From positions 310,001 to 374,000 of the forward strand of contig NZ_BSEJ01000001.1 of the NCBI RefSeq assembly GCF_027921765.1: a stretch of DNA of 64,000 nucleotides, read 5' to 3'. This DNA is from Microbacterium barkeri. Lineage in GTDB: Bacteria; Actinomycetota; Actinomycetes; Actinomycetales; Microbacteriaceae. Shown here piece by piece: positions 17,892 through 25,320 of the stretch. Under the pieces are notes generated by a model. The model made no database searches. It saw only the letters and a program-made list of their open reading frames with translations, and was not told the origin of the DNA. A program made the position numbers and the translations under genes. The number at the start of each line of letters is the position of its first letter. Position 1 is the stretch's first letter.

Positions 17892-17992
17892 AGCCGTACG
17901 ACGCCCCTCTCTCGTCACGCGGCAACTGAAGAAGCACACTCGGATGGCCGTCATGCGACCATCCGAATCACTCCGAACGAAAGTCATTCGAC

Positions 17993-18253
17993 GTGGCAAA
18001 CATCAAGTCGCAGATCAAGCGCATCAAGACCAACGAGAAGGCGCGCGAGCGCAACAAGGCCGTCAAGAGCGAGCTGAAGTCGCTCGTCCGCAAGACGCGC
18101 GAGGCCATCGCCGCCGGCGACAAGGCCGCCGCCGAGGCCGCCCTCGCCAAGGCGTCGAAGAAGCTCGACAAGGCCGTGAGCAAGGGCGTCATCCACAAGA
18201 ACCAGGCCGCGAACCGCAAGTCGGGCATCGCGAAGCAGGTCTCGTCGCTCTGA
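17993..18253 (+). CDS. rpsT: 30S ribosomal protein S20
   Basis: Primary-binding 16S rRNA protein of 86 residues, three-helix fold, very rich in Lys and Ala. It opens [20 protein letters not shown] and carries [20 protein letters not shown] at the C-terminus, both diagnostic of S20. The start is GTG at 17993. The upstream leader of over 120 nt with a hairpin suggests post-transcriptional autoregulation, a common feature of ribosomal genes, though the mechanism here is unknown. It converges on holA with a shared terminator. Confidence 0.98.
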   Translation: MANIKSQIKRIKTNEKARERNKAVKSELKSLVRKTREAIAAGDKAAAEAALAKASKKLDKAVSKGVIHKNQAANRKSGIAKQVSSL

Positions 18254-18268
18254 GCCGCGTGCATGTCG

Positions 18269-18300
18269 AAGGCCCGTCCCGCATCAGCGGGACGGGCCTT
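18269..18300. terminator. bidirectional terminator between rpsT and holA
   Basis: A perfect 14-bp stem, AAGGCCCGTCCCGC with loop ATCA, flanked by A/T-containing ends on both sides. It serves the convergent rpsT (+) and holA (-). Confidence 0.9.
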
Positions 18301-18322
18301 CTGCTGTACGCGGCGTCCTGCC

Positions 18323-19363
18323 TCAGCGCCCGAACGGAGCGCGCGTCGCCACGACCGTGACCATCCGCTCGAGGGCGAAGACGGGGTCGCGCGACGCGCC
18401 CTTGACCTCGGCATCGGCCCGCGCGATCGCCTGGATGGCCAGCGCGAGCGCGCGGTCGTTCCAGCCCGACTGGAGATCGCGGCGCGCGCGGTCGACCTGC
18501 CAGTCCTTCATCCCGAGCCGGTTCGCGAGCTGCCGCGACGGCTCGCGCGAGCCCGCGACGCGCGCCATCGTGCGCACCTTCATGGCGAACGCGGCGACGA
18601 GCGGCACGGGATCCGCCCCGGAGTCGAGGGCGTGCCGCAGCGCGACGAGCGCCTCACCGTAGCGTCCGGCGATCGCGGTGTCGGCGACCGTGAAGGCGTT
18701 CGTCTCGACGCGTCCGCCGTAGTAGCGCGACACGACGTCCTCGGTGATGTCGCCCTCGACGTCCGAGATGAGCTGCTGGCACGCGGCCGCGAGCTCGGCG
18801 AGCTCGCCCGTGAACGCCTGCGTGAGCGCCTGAAGGGCCTTCGGGGCGATGCGCCGTTCGGCGGCCTTGAACTCCCCCGCCGCGAAGTCGAACCGGTCGG
18901 CGTCGCGCTTGACGGCCGGGCACGGAACCTCGACCCCGCCCCCGACGCCCGAGCGGATGGCGTCGAGCAGCTTCTTGCCGCGGACGGTCGCGCCGTTGTG
19001 GCGCAGGATGAGCGTCGCGCCCTCCTGCGGCGCCTCGATGTACGCGAGCGCCTCGGTGAGGAACGCGTCGCTGCACTTCTCGACGCCGGACACCCGCACG
19101 AGGCGCGGCTCGCCGAAGAGCGAGGGCGAGGTGACCGCGAGCAGCATGCCGGACGTGTAGTCCGACGCGACGATGTCGGTGATCTCGAGTGACGGATCCT
19201 CGGCCTTGAGGTAGTCGCGCACACCCGCGATCGCGCGCTCGGCGCAGACCTCCTCGGGGCCGGACACGAGCACGATCGGCGCGGGCTCCGGGCGCCGCCA
19301 CGGCAGCTGCGGGATGGCCGTCTTCGTCGCCTTCGCGGGAGTCTTGCGGGGTGCAGCGGCCAT
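18323..19363 (-). CDS. holA: DNA polymerase III subunit delta
   Basis: Clamp-loader subunit of 346 residues that opens the beta sliding clamp. A basic N-terminal tail is followed by the AAA+-like fold with PIVLVSGPEEVCAERAIAGVR, the DALLxxxF-type clamp-contact region (TSPSLFGEPRLVRV) and a helical collar domain. The family lacks an active Walker site, as here. ATG at 19363 is 6 nt after a TAGGCT -10 box, indicating a leaderless message. In related genomes holA usually follows comEC directly; here four small genes intervene. Confidence 0.92.
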   Translation of the reverse strand: MAAAPRKTPAKATKTAIPQLPWRRPEPAPIVLVSGPEEVCAERAIAGVRDYLKAEDPSLEITDIVASDYTSGMLLAVTSPSLFGEPRLVRVSGVEKCSDAFLTEALAYIEAPQEGATLILRHNGATVRGKKLLDAIRSGVGGGVEVPCPAVKRDADRFDFAAGEFKAAERRIAPKALQALTQAFTGELAELAAACQQLISDVEGDITEDVVSRYYGGRVETNAFTVADTAIAGRYGEALVALRHALDSGADPVPLVAAFAMKVRTMARVAGSREPSRQLANRLGMKDWQVDRARRDLQSGWNDRALALAIQAIARADAEVKGASRDPVFALERMVTVVATRAPFGR

Positions 19364-19369
19364 TCATCC

Positions 19370-19375
19370 AGCCTA
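19370..19375 (-). promoter_or_regulatory. -10 box, leaderless promoter of holA
   Basis: TAGGCT on the minus strand, 6 nt before the ATG at 19363. Confidence 0.5.
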
Positions 19376-19409
19376 CCGGCGCGTGCCGACACCGACCCGG
19401 GAGCGACCG

Positions 19410-20282
19410 CTACTCCGGGAGGTCGGCACGGGCCGCGTCGACCGCGGTCTGAGCCTCTGCGTCGCGCTTCGCGGCGCCCGCCACCTGGGCGTCGAGGTCG
19501 TCGATCCGCTCGAGCGCCGCGGCCAGATCCCGCTCCGCCGATGCGAGATCGCGGCGCAGCTTCTCCACGCGCTCCTCGAGCGCGTCTGCGTTCTCGTGTG
19601 CGCGCTCGCGTCGCTCGGTGGCCTCGGCGAGAGACCGAGCTGACGCCGCGGCGTCCTTCTCGGCTGCACGGACGGCCCGCTCGGCCTTCGCCCGCGACCG
19701 CGCGACGGCGGCGCTCTCCTTCGCGGAGCGCGGCGGGTCCTTCCGCGGCGGCGAGACGGGCGCATCCGCTGCCCCACCCGCGATCGCTCCCTCGAGGTCG
19801 ACGGAGAACCCACCCGACGCCTCGAGCGGGCGCGTCAGCCGTCCCGACGCGACGGCGGCCGCAGCATCCGCGTCGAACACCGCCGCGTTGAGCGTCTCGC
19901 GCACGGCCTCGACCGTGCTCGGTGAGAGCCGCTCCCCGCGGGCCTCCGCCAGCTGCGAGACGAGCTCCGTCAGCTTCTCGAGAACGCTCCGGCGCTCGTG
20001 TCCGAGCTCGGCCAGCCGGCGGGCGTCCAAAGCCGATTGCGCGTCGCGGAGCGCCGAAGCCACCTCGAGAAGCCGGTCGAGCTCCGCACGCCGCTCCTGA
20101 GCGAGCACGTTGACCGCCCACGCAGCGAGAACGGGCTTGCGCAGCGCCTTCACCTCGGACGCGAGCGCCCGGTCGTCGATCTGCTTCGCCCGGGCCGCGC
20201 GCGCGGAGACGAAATCCCGCGGCGGGACGACCGAGAGCTCGGTCGCGATCGCGTTGAGGGTCGCGTCGGAGTCCGCGGGCAT
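19410..20282 (-). CDS. hypothetical Ala/Arg-rich coiled-coil protein
   Basis: I do not recognise this 290-residue protein. It has no signal peptide or membrane segment. The N-terminal part (about 1-130) is helical, with VPPRDFVSARAARAKQIDD and LRKPVLAAWAVNVLAQERR. The middle is Pro/Gly-rich and probably disordered (about 165-195). The C-terminal third (about 200-285) is a long predicted coiled coil of Ala, Glu and Arg heptads. ATG at 20282 gives an N-terminus MPADSDATL and lies 6 nt after a weak CACAAT box. Such proteins occur as lone hypotheticals in Microbacteriaceae. It may be a structural or nucleoid-associated helper, but nothing in the sequence proves this. Confidence 0.72.
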   Translation of the reverse strand: MPADSDATLNAIATELSVVPPRDFVSARAARAKQIDDRALASEVKALRKPVLAAWAVNVLAQERRAELDRLLEVASALRDAQSALDARRLAELGHERRSVLEKLTELVSQLAEARGERLSPSTVEAVRETLNAAVFDADAAAAVASGRLTRPLEASGGFSVDLEGAIAGGAADAPVSPPRKDPPRSAKESAAVARSRAKAERAVRAAEKDAAASARSLAEATERRERAHENADALEERVEKLRRDLASAERDLAAALERIDDLDAQVAGAAKRDAEAQTAVDAARADLPE

Positions 20283-20343
20283 GGAGCCATTGTGCCGGAC
20301 GCCGGATAGCCGCGTCCGGGTGCTGCTCTGCGATGATGGGGCC

Positions 20344-20760
20344 ATGGCCCTGCTTCGCGTGATCCTCAACGTCATCTGGCTCGTGCTCGCGGGCCTGCCG
20401 CTCGCGATCGGCTACTTCCTCGCGGGCATCCTCTGCTGCATCCTCATCGTGACCATCCCGTGGGGCATCGCCTCGTTCCGCATCGCGAACTACGTGCTGT
20501 GGCCGTTCGGGCGCACGGTCATCGATCGCCCCACGGCCGGTGTCGCGTCGACGATCGGCAACGTGATCTGGATCCTCGTCGCGGGCATCTGGCTCGTCAT
20601 CGGGCACATCCTGAGCGCCGCAGCGCTCGCCGTGACGATCATCGGCATCCCGCTCGCGATCGCGGAGATCAAGATCATCCCCGTGACGCTCACGCCTCTC
20701 GGCAAGCGCATCGTGCCGAGCGACCAGGCCTTCGCGACGCTCGGCTCGATGCGGATCTGA
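20344..20760 (+). CDS. YccF-domain inner membrane protein
   Basis: A 138-residue integral membrane protein made of two tandem YccF (DUF307) repeats. Each opens with NVIW (NVIWLVLAG at about 8, NVIWILVAG at about 76). Hydrophobic stretches and the family motifs IPWGIASFRIANYVLWPFG and IPLAIAEIKIIPVTLTPLG follow. The function of the family is unknown. The start is ATG at 20344, chosen because the first repeat begins immediately after it. It diverges from the coiled-coil gene and is followed, 20-50 nt later, by the membrane-anchored hypothetical. Confidence 0.88.
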   Translation: MALLRVILNVIWLVLAGLPLAIGYFLAGILCCILIVTIPWGIASFRIANYVLWPFGRTVIDRPTAGVASTIGNVIWILVAGIWLVIGHILSAAALAVTIIGIPLAIAEIKIIPVTLTPLGKRIVPSDQAFATLGSMRI

Positions 20761-20813
20761 GCGAGCGCCCGGACCTGGCCGTGCGCCCTGCGCCCTGCGC
20801 CCTGCGAGCCGAC

Positions 20814-21521
20814 GTGGAACCGCGCACCCAGCCCACGACCCAGCGGTCATCGGCCGCCAGGGCCATCCGCGTGTCGGCCCTCCTCCTGTCGGCCATCGCC
20901 GTTGTCGCCGCGGGCGTCACCCTGTACTCGTGGATCGTCAACGAGGAGCACTTCGCCCGCCCGAGCGCGGCCTTCGACGCGCTCGAAGACCGCATCGGAT
21001 CGCTGCCGGGCGTCGTCGCCGTCGAGAAGGAGCGCTGGGTCGAGGCGCCGACCTTCTCCCAGCCGACGTCGTGGATGCGGGTCGAGGTCGAGCAGAGCGG
21101 TCTGCGCGGGCTTCTCGATGCCGCGTGCTCGAGCGACTACCCTGACCCGGTGTCGTGGTCGAGCACGTCGACGACGCGCACGGCGTCGGGGCTCGCCGAC
21201 CTGCTCCCCCTGCTCGGACACGTCGACGAGATCGCAGAGTCCGCCGGACGTGACCGCGCCGGGAGCGTCGAGGTCAACTCCCCCTTCCTGGCCGTGACGA
21301 TCGCCGACGGGGAGAGCGACGAGTACGTCGCGCTCCTGAGAGAGCTCGTCGAGGACCATTCGGTCACGAGCTTCTGGGCGGATGACAGCGGCACGCAGGT
21401 CGACGGCGTCGAGCGAGTGCAGATCGTAGCTCCCACTGACGACCCGGGAGAGATCGAAAGGGCCCTCCGCGCCTCGGGCCTGGCCATCGCCGACCTGCCC
21501 GTGCGATTCCTCGCGCAGTGA
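20814..21521 (+). CDS. hypothetical single-pass membrane protein
   Basis: Not recognised. From GTG at 20814 it has 235 residues. A short cytoplasmic tail is followed by one hydrophobic helix (AIRVSALLLSAIAVVAAGVTLYSWIV, about residues 15-40). The extracellular domain has alternating acidic beta/alpha segments (AFDALEDRIGSLPGVVAVEKER, RVQIVAPTDDPGEIERALRA) resembling repeated ferredoxin-like folds. GTG at 20781 in the same frame is an alternative start. The DNA between the two carries a triplicated GCCCTGC unit. No ribosome site is obvious. It is probably cotranscribed with the YccF gene and converges on the Nudix gene. Confidence 0.68.
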   Translation: MEPRTQPTTQRSSAARAIRVSALLLSAIAVVAAGVTLYSWIVNEEHFARPSAAFDALEDRIGSLPGVVAVEKERWVEAPTFSQPTSWMRVEVEQSGLRGLLDAACSSDYPDPVSWSSTSTTRTASGLADLLPLLGHVDEIAESAGRDRAGSVEVNSPFLAVTIADGESDEYVALLRELVEDHSVTSFWADDSGTQVDGVERVQIVAPTDDPGEIERALRASGLAIADLPVRFLAQ

Positions 21522-21539
21522 GGCATCTGAGGCCGCAGC

Positions 21540-22202
21540 TCAGTTCGACGTCATGCCCTCGGCCGCTGCGGGCTCGCGCACGCCGCGATCCAGGGCGTCG
21601 ATGACGGCGGCACCGCCATCCGTCGCGATGAGAACAGACAGCAGGCCACGTGAGAGCGTGCCTGCGTCGGTGGAGTCGCCTTCCACGACCTTCCGCAGGA
21701 ACTCCCCGACAGGCACTTCGCGGACACGACCGAGCTTTTCGGGCTCGCGGCTTGTTGCGCCGTCCCGTCGAGCCGACAGCGCGAGCACCAGGTGCTTCCT
21801 GCGGTTCGCGTTCGCTGCAAGCCACTCGGAGCCCAGGTACACGAGCCTCTCGGCCACATAGCCCGTCTCCTCGAGGAGCTCACGCCGTGCAGCGTCCAGG
21901 GGCGACTCGCCCTCATCGACGTAGCCCCCCGGAACCTCGTCGAGGACGACGCCTGCACCGACCCGGAACTGCTCGAAGACCACGACCCGCAGCTCCGCCG
22001 TGAGCGCCAGGACCGCGACCGAGTCGGGGCTCACGACGACATCCCAGTCGGATACGCGGCCATCCGGGAGTCCGTATGTGCGCCGGTCGACCTTCGTGAA
22101 TCCGTCGTACGCGCGACGGGTCGCGACGAGCGTCCATTCCCCGACCCGCTCCGGCTCGTGCTCCGTCATCGCCGCCTCGACTTCCTCTGCGCGGTTCTTC
22201 AT
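21540..22202 (-). CDS. Nudix hydrolase (ADP-ribose pyrophosphatase-like)
   Basis: A 220-residue cytoplasmic Nudix enzyme that would cleave a nucleoside diphosphate linked to another group. The Nudix box is complete, GGYVDEGESPLDAARREL followed by LEETGY at about residues 92-115, with the metal-binding Glu residues present. The upstream VVFEQFRVGAGVVLDEVPGG resembles ADP-ribose pyrophosphatases of the NudF/MutT-like group. ATG at 22202 overlaps the comEC stop (ATGA), so it is translated as the last gene of the comEA-comEC operon. An internal ATG at 22169 is possible. Confidence 0.87.
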   Translation of the reverse strand: MKNRAEEVEAAMTEHEPERVGEWTLVATRRAYDGFTKVDRRTYGLPDGRVSDWDVVVSPDSVAVLALTAELRVVVFEQFRVGAGVVLDEVPGGYVDEGESPLDAARRELLEETGYVAERLVYLGSEWLAANANRRKHLVLALSARRDGATSREPEKLGRVREVPVGEFLRKVVEGDSTDAGTLSRGLLSVLIATDGGAAVIDALDRGVREPAAAEGMTSN

Positions 22203-24574
22203 CTTCTCTCGCGAGAACGTGCACTGGCATCATCGTCCAGGGCTTCTGCGGGCTCCGACTCGCGCGGCCGTTCCCGCCATACCCAGGGCACGCCGTCCTC
22301 GCCCTGGCCGACGAGAACCAGACCGTCCTCGTCGGTGCGAGCCACGGTGGCGCCGATGGCCCGCAGCTCCGCGAGGATGCTCTCGGCCGGATGGCCGTAG
22401 TCGTTGTCCGCGCCCACGCCGATGAGCGCGAGCGCGGGACGCGCGATCCGATAGAGCTCGGCGTCCTGATCCGCGCTGCCGTGGTGCGCGACCTTCACGA
22501 CGTCGTACCTCCCCGACACGCCGCCGGTCGCCCGCAGCGCCGACTGCGACGATGCGCCGAGATCGCCGAGCAGAAGCGATCGCGGGATGCCGCCTCCCGC
22601 GATCTCGAGCACCACGCTCGCATCGTTCCCCTCGGGGAACGCGCGGCTCTCGGGCCGAGGCCAGAGCACCCGCCATGCGGCGCCGCCGAGCACGCCGCTC
22701 ATCCCGTTCGATGCGTCGACGAGGCGCGCTTCATCCACGTGCGCGAGCCACTGCGCCCCATCCGCTCCGAGCGGGCCGTGAAGAGCCGTGTCCACGCGCC
22801 CGCTCACGGCCGCGATCCCGCCGACGTGATCGAGATCGAAGTGCGTGACGACGAGCAGGTCGATCCGCCCGACGCCCAGACGGTTCAGGCATGAGGCGAG
22901 GCGCTCGGGTTCGGGCCCGGTGTCGACGAGCGCAATGGCCCCCTCCGAGCGCAGCAGCACGGCGTCGCCCTGGCCGATGTCGCACAGGGCGACACTCCAG
23001 CTCGTCGGCGCTGTGAGCGGCCCGGCGACGCCCGTGAGCGCCGTCGAGCCGGACACGACGCCCACGACGACCGCGAGCGATGCGCCGGCAGCGCGCCGCA
23101 GTCGCGCGGGAACAGTCTCGGGACGCACGAGCACGATGACCACCCACACGCCGACCAGCGCGAGCGAGGCGAAGCCGGCAGCGCCGCCCCACCATGGCAC
23201 GGAGGCCGTCGGCAGGCCCGAGAACAGCACCGCGGTCTGCGCGATCCAGGCGGAAGGCACCCAGGCGATCGCGGCGAGCCCGTCGGCGACCACCGGCACA
23301 CCCTGCAGGACGCACGCGAGCATCCCGACCACCGTCGCAAGCGGGGCCGCTGGCGCCGCGATCATGTTCGCCACGACGCCGTACACGGGCACCGCGGGCG
23401 CGAGCAGGACGATGACGGGTGCGCATGCGATCTGCGCGGCGAGCGGCACCGCGATCCCCAGGGCGAGCGCGCGAGGCAGCCAGCGCTCGAGCCCGCGTGC
23501 GAGCGGCCCCGCGAGCAGCAGCAGCGCACCCGTCGCGAGCGCCGAGAGCACGAACCCGAACGACGTGGCGAGCCACGGGTCGAGAAGCAGCAGGACGATC
23601 GCGGCGCCTCCCAGTGCCGCGGCGCCCGCGCCCGCGCGGCCCAGGAGCAGCCCGAGCATCGCGATCACGGCCATCGTCGCCGCCCGCACCACGCTCGGCT
23701 CGGGCGTCACGAGGAGCACGAACCCGCCCAGCGCGGCGAGCGCCGCCCCGACGCGAGCCCACCGGGGCAGTCGGATCAGCGCCGCGAGTGCGAAGGCGAG
23801 CCCGGTCACGATCGCGCAGTTCGCCCCGCTGACCGCGGTCAGATGCGTAAGCGACGAGGCCTTCATCGCGGCGTCGAGGTCGGCCGACACCGCGCGGGTG
23901 TCGCCGACCGCGAGGCCGGGGAGCAGCCCGGCGCCCGGCTCGGGAAGCCCCGCCGCGACGTCGTGGACGAAGCCGTCGCGCAGGTCGCTCATCACCCCGA
24001 GCACGTGCGGCGGGCCGCGCACGACGGAGCCTCGGTCGGCGAACAGGACGAGCACGGCTCGGTCGCCCGGGTCGGCGGCCCGAGCGCCTCCCCGCAGCGC
24101 GACGGTCGACCCCAGGTCGAGCGCAGCACCCGCGAGCGCGTCGCGCTCGACCGAGACCGTCACGGTGGCGGCCGCCGCGCGCTGCTCCCTGCCCACGCGG
24201 AGGGCGGTGATCTCGACCTCGAACCACAGTGCGTCCCGCAGGGGCCGGACCTTGCTCGACACGACACCGTCGATCTCCACGACGCGGCCCGCGCGCGCGA
24301 CGAGAGCGGTCAGCTCGCCGCGGGCGGGGGCCGCGAGCCCGACGTGCGTCGAGACGGCGGCTCCCAGGCCGAGAGCGATCGCGAGCAGGGGCACCGCCGC
24401 GCGACGCGCCCTTCGTCCGCGAGCCGCGCACAGCCATCCGCATGCCGTGGCCGACACGCACCAGAGCGCGACCGCGATCGCGGTCGCGGCGTCGGGCCAC
24501 AGCACGCTCGCGAACGCCGCACCCCACACGGCCCCGGCGATCACGAGGAGCCGCACGTCGCGCACGCCGGTCAC
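22199..24574 (-). CDS. comEC: ComEC/Rec2-type DNA channel protein
   Basis: A multi-spanning membrane protein of 791 residues thought to form the channel for single-stranded DNA uptake. An N-terminal DUF4131 region is followed by about ten helices of the competence domain, with HLTAVSGANCAIVTGLAFAL near residue 240. A C-terminal metallo-beta-lactamase-like domain (about 540-760) carries THFDLDHVGG and VAHHGSADQD, the metal-binding signatures present in nuclease-active versions. The start is GTG at 24574, overlapping the comEA stop (GTGA). The metal sites look intact. Other competence genes (pili, comF) are not in this window, so natural transformation cannot be concluded. Confidence 0.93.
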   Translation of the reverse strand: MTGVRDVRLLVIAGAVWGAAFASVLWPDAATAIAVALWCVSATACGWLCAARGRRARRAAVPLLAIALGLGAAVSTHVGLAAPARGELTALVARAGRVVEIDGVVSSKVRPLRDALWFEVEITALRVGREQRAAAATVTVSVERDALAGAALDLGSTVALRGGARAADPGDRAVLVLFADRGSVVRGPPHVLGVMSDLRDGFVHDVAAGLPEPGAGLLPGLAVGDTRAVSADLDAAMKASSLTHLTAVSGANCAIVTGLAFALAALIRLPRWARVGAALAALGGFVLLVTPEPSVVRAATMAVIAMLGLLLGRAGAGAAALGGAAIVLLLLDPWLATSFGFVLSALATGALLLLAGPLARGLERWLPRALALGIAVPLAAQIACAPVIVLLAPAVPVYGVVANMIAAPAAPLATVVGMLACVLQGVPVVADGLAAIAWVPSAWIAQTAVLFSGLPTASVPWWGGAAGFASLALVGVWVVIVLVRPETVPARLRRAAGASLAVVVGVVSGSTALTGVAGPLTAPTSWSVALCDIGQGDAVLLRSEGAIALVDTGPEPERLASCLNRLGVGRIDLLVVTHFDLDHVGGIAAVSGRVDTALHGPLGADGAQWLAHVDEARLVDASNGMSGVLGGAAWRVLWPRPESRAFPEGNDASVVLEIAGGGIPRSLLLGDLGASSQSALRATGGVSGRYDVVKVAHHGSADQDAELYRIARPALALIGVGADNDYGHPAESILAELRAIGATVARTDEDGLVLVGQGEDGVPWVWRERPRESEPAEALDDDASARSRERR

Positions 24575-25185
24575 AGCGTCACCAGCGGTCGCAGCGTCTC
24601 GAGCATCTTGTCGCCGATCCCCGGCACCGCGAGCAGGTCGTCGATCGCCGTGAACGGGCCGTTCTCGTCGCGCCACAAGATGATGCGCTCGGCGAGCGCC
24701 GGGCCGATGCGCGGCAGCGTCTCGAGCGCGGCCTGGTCCGCGCTGTTGAGCGACACGAGCGCGCCTGTGCCGCCTGGGGCGGCCGTGCCTCCGGCCGGCG
24801 GCGCGGGAGGGGCCTCGCCCACGACGGGCACCGCGAGCTGCTCGCCGTCGGCGAGCGGACGCGCGAGGTTCACTGCCCCCGAGTCCGCATCGTCGGCGAA
24901 GCCGCCCGCGGCGGAGATCGCATCGACGACGCGCGCCCCCGCCTCGAGCACGTACAGGCCGGGTTCGGCGACCGCGCCGTGCACATGCACGTACAGCTGC
25001 CCGGGCTCGACCGCGACCGCGCTCGCGCTCGGAGCGGGGGTGACGACGACCTCCTCGACGGGCGAGGCCGCGCCGCGCCACACGCCGAGCGCGACCGTCA
25101 CCCCGAGAGCGCCCAGCACCAGCAGGACGACCGCGCCGGCGCCGAGACGGGCGCGCGGCGAGCGGAAGCCCGTCTCTGCCGTCAC
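24571..25185 (-). CDS. comEA: ComEA-type DNA-binding protein
   Basis: A 204-residue membrane-anchored DNA receptor for uptake. A single N-terminal helix (about 14-35) is followed by a SLBB domain (about 62-125, with VHVHGAVAEPGLYVLEAGARV), a Pro/Gly/Ala linker, and a C-terminal helix-hairpin-helix pair (SLNSADQAALETLPRIGPALA, LLAVPGIGDKMLETLRPL). The start is GTG at 25185, 6 nt after a TAGCGT -10 box. It heads a comEA-comEC-Nudix operon. Same arrangement as in Gram-positive competence loci. Confidence 0.93.
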   Translation of the reverse strand: MTAETGFRSPRARLGAGAVVLLVLGALGVTVALGVWRGAASPVEEVVVTPAPSASAVAVEPGQLYVHVHGAVAEPGLYVLEAGARVVDAISAAGGFADDADSGAVNLARPLADGEQLAVPVVGEAPPAPPAGGTAAPGGTGALVSLNSADQAALETLPRIGPALAERIILWRDENGPFTAIDDLLAVPGIGDKMLETLRPLVTL

Positions 25186-25191
25186 TCCGCC

Positions 25192-25197
25192 ACGCTA
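25192..25197 (-). promoter_or_regulatory. -10 box, leaderless promoter of comEA
   Basis: TAGCGT on the minus strand, 6 nt before the GTG at 25185. Confidence 0.5.
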
Positions 25198-25275
25198 CGG
25201 CGGCCGATTCGGCGTTCGCGGGGCGACGGCCGCCTCCTGCCGCGACGCGCCGCCCGCACGACCCTGTGCACACGG

Positions 25276-25309
25276 CGAGGCCGGCACCCCGCCTGGGATG
25301 CCGGCCTCG
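25276..25309 (-). terminator. terminator hairpin after leuS
   Basis: An 11-bp perfect stem, CGAGGCCGGCA pairing with TGCCGGCCTCG, with further CCC/GGG pairing inside the loop, just beyond the leuS stop. It separates leuS from the comEA promoter. Confidence 0.82.
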
Positions 25310-25320
25310 TCGAACGCGTC

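Noticed and set aside
21527..21543. Small hairpin between the convergent membrane-protein and Nudix genes
   Set aside because: Only a 5-bp outer stem (CTGAG/CTCAG); too weak to call a terminator.
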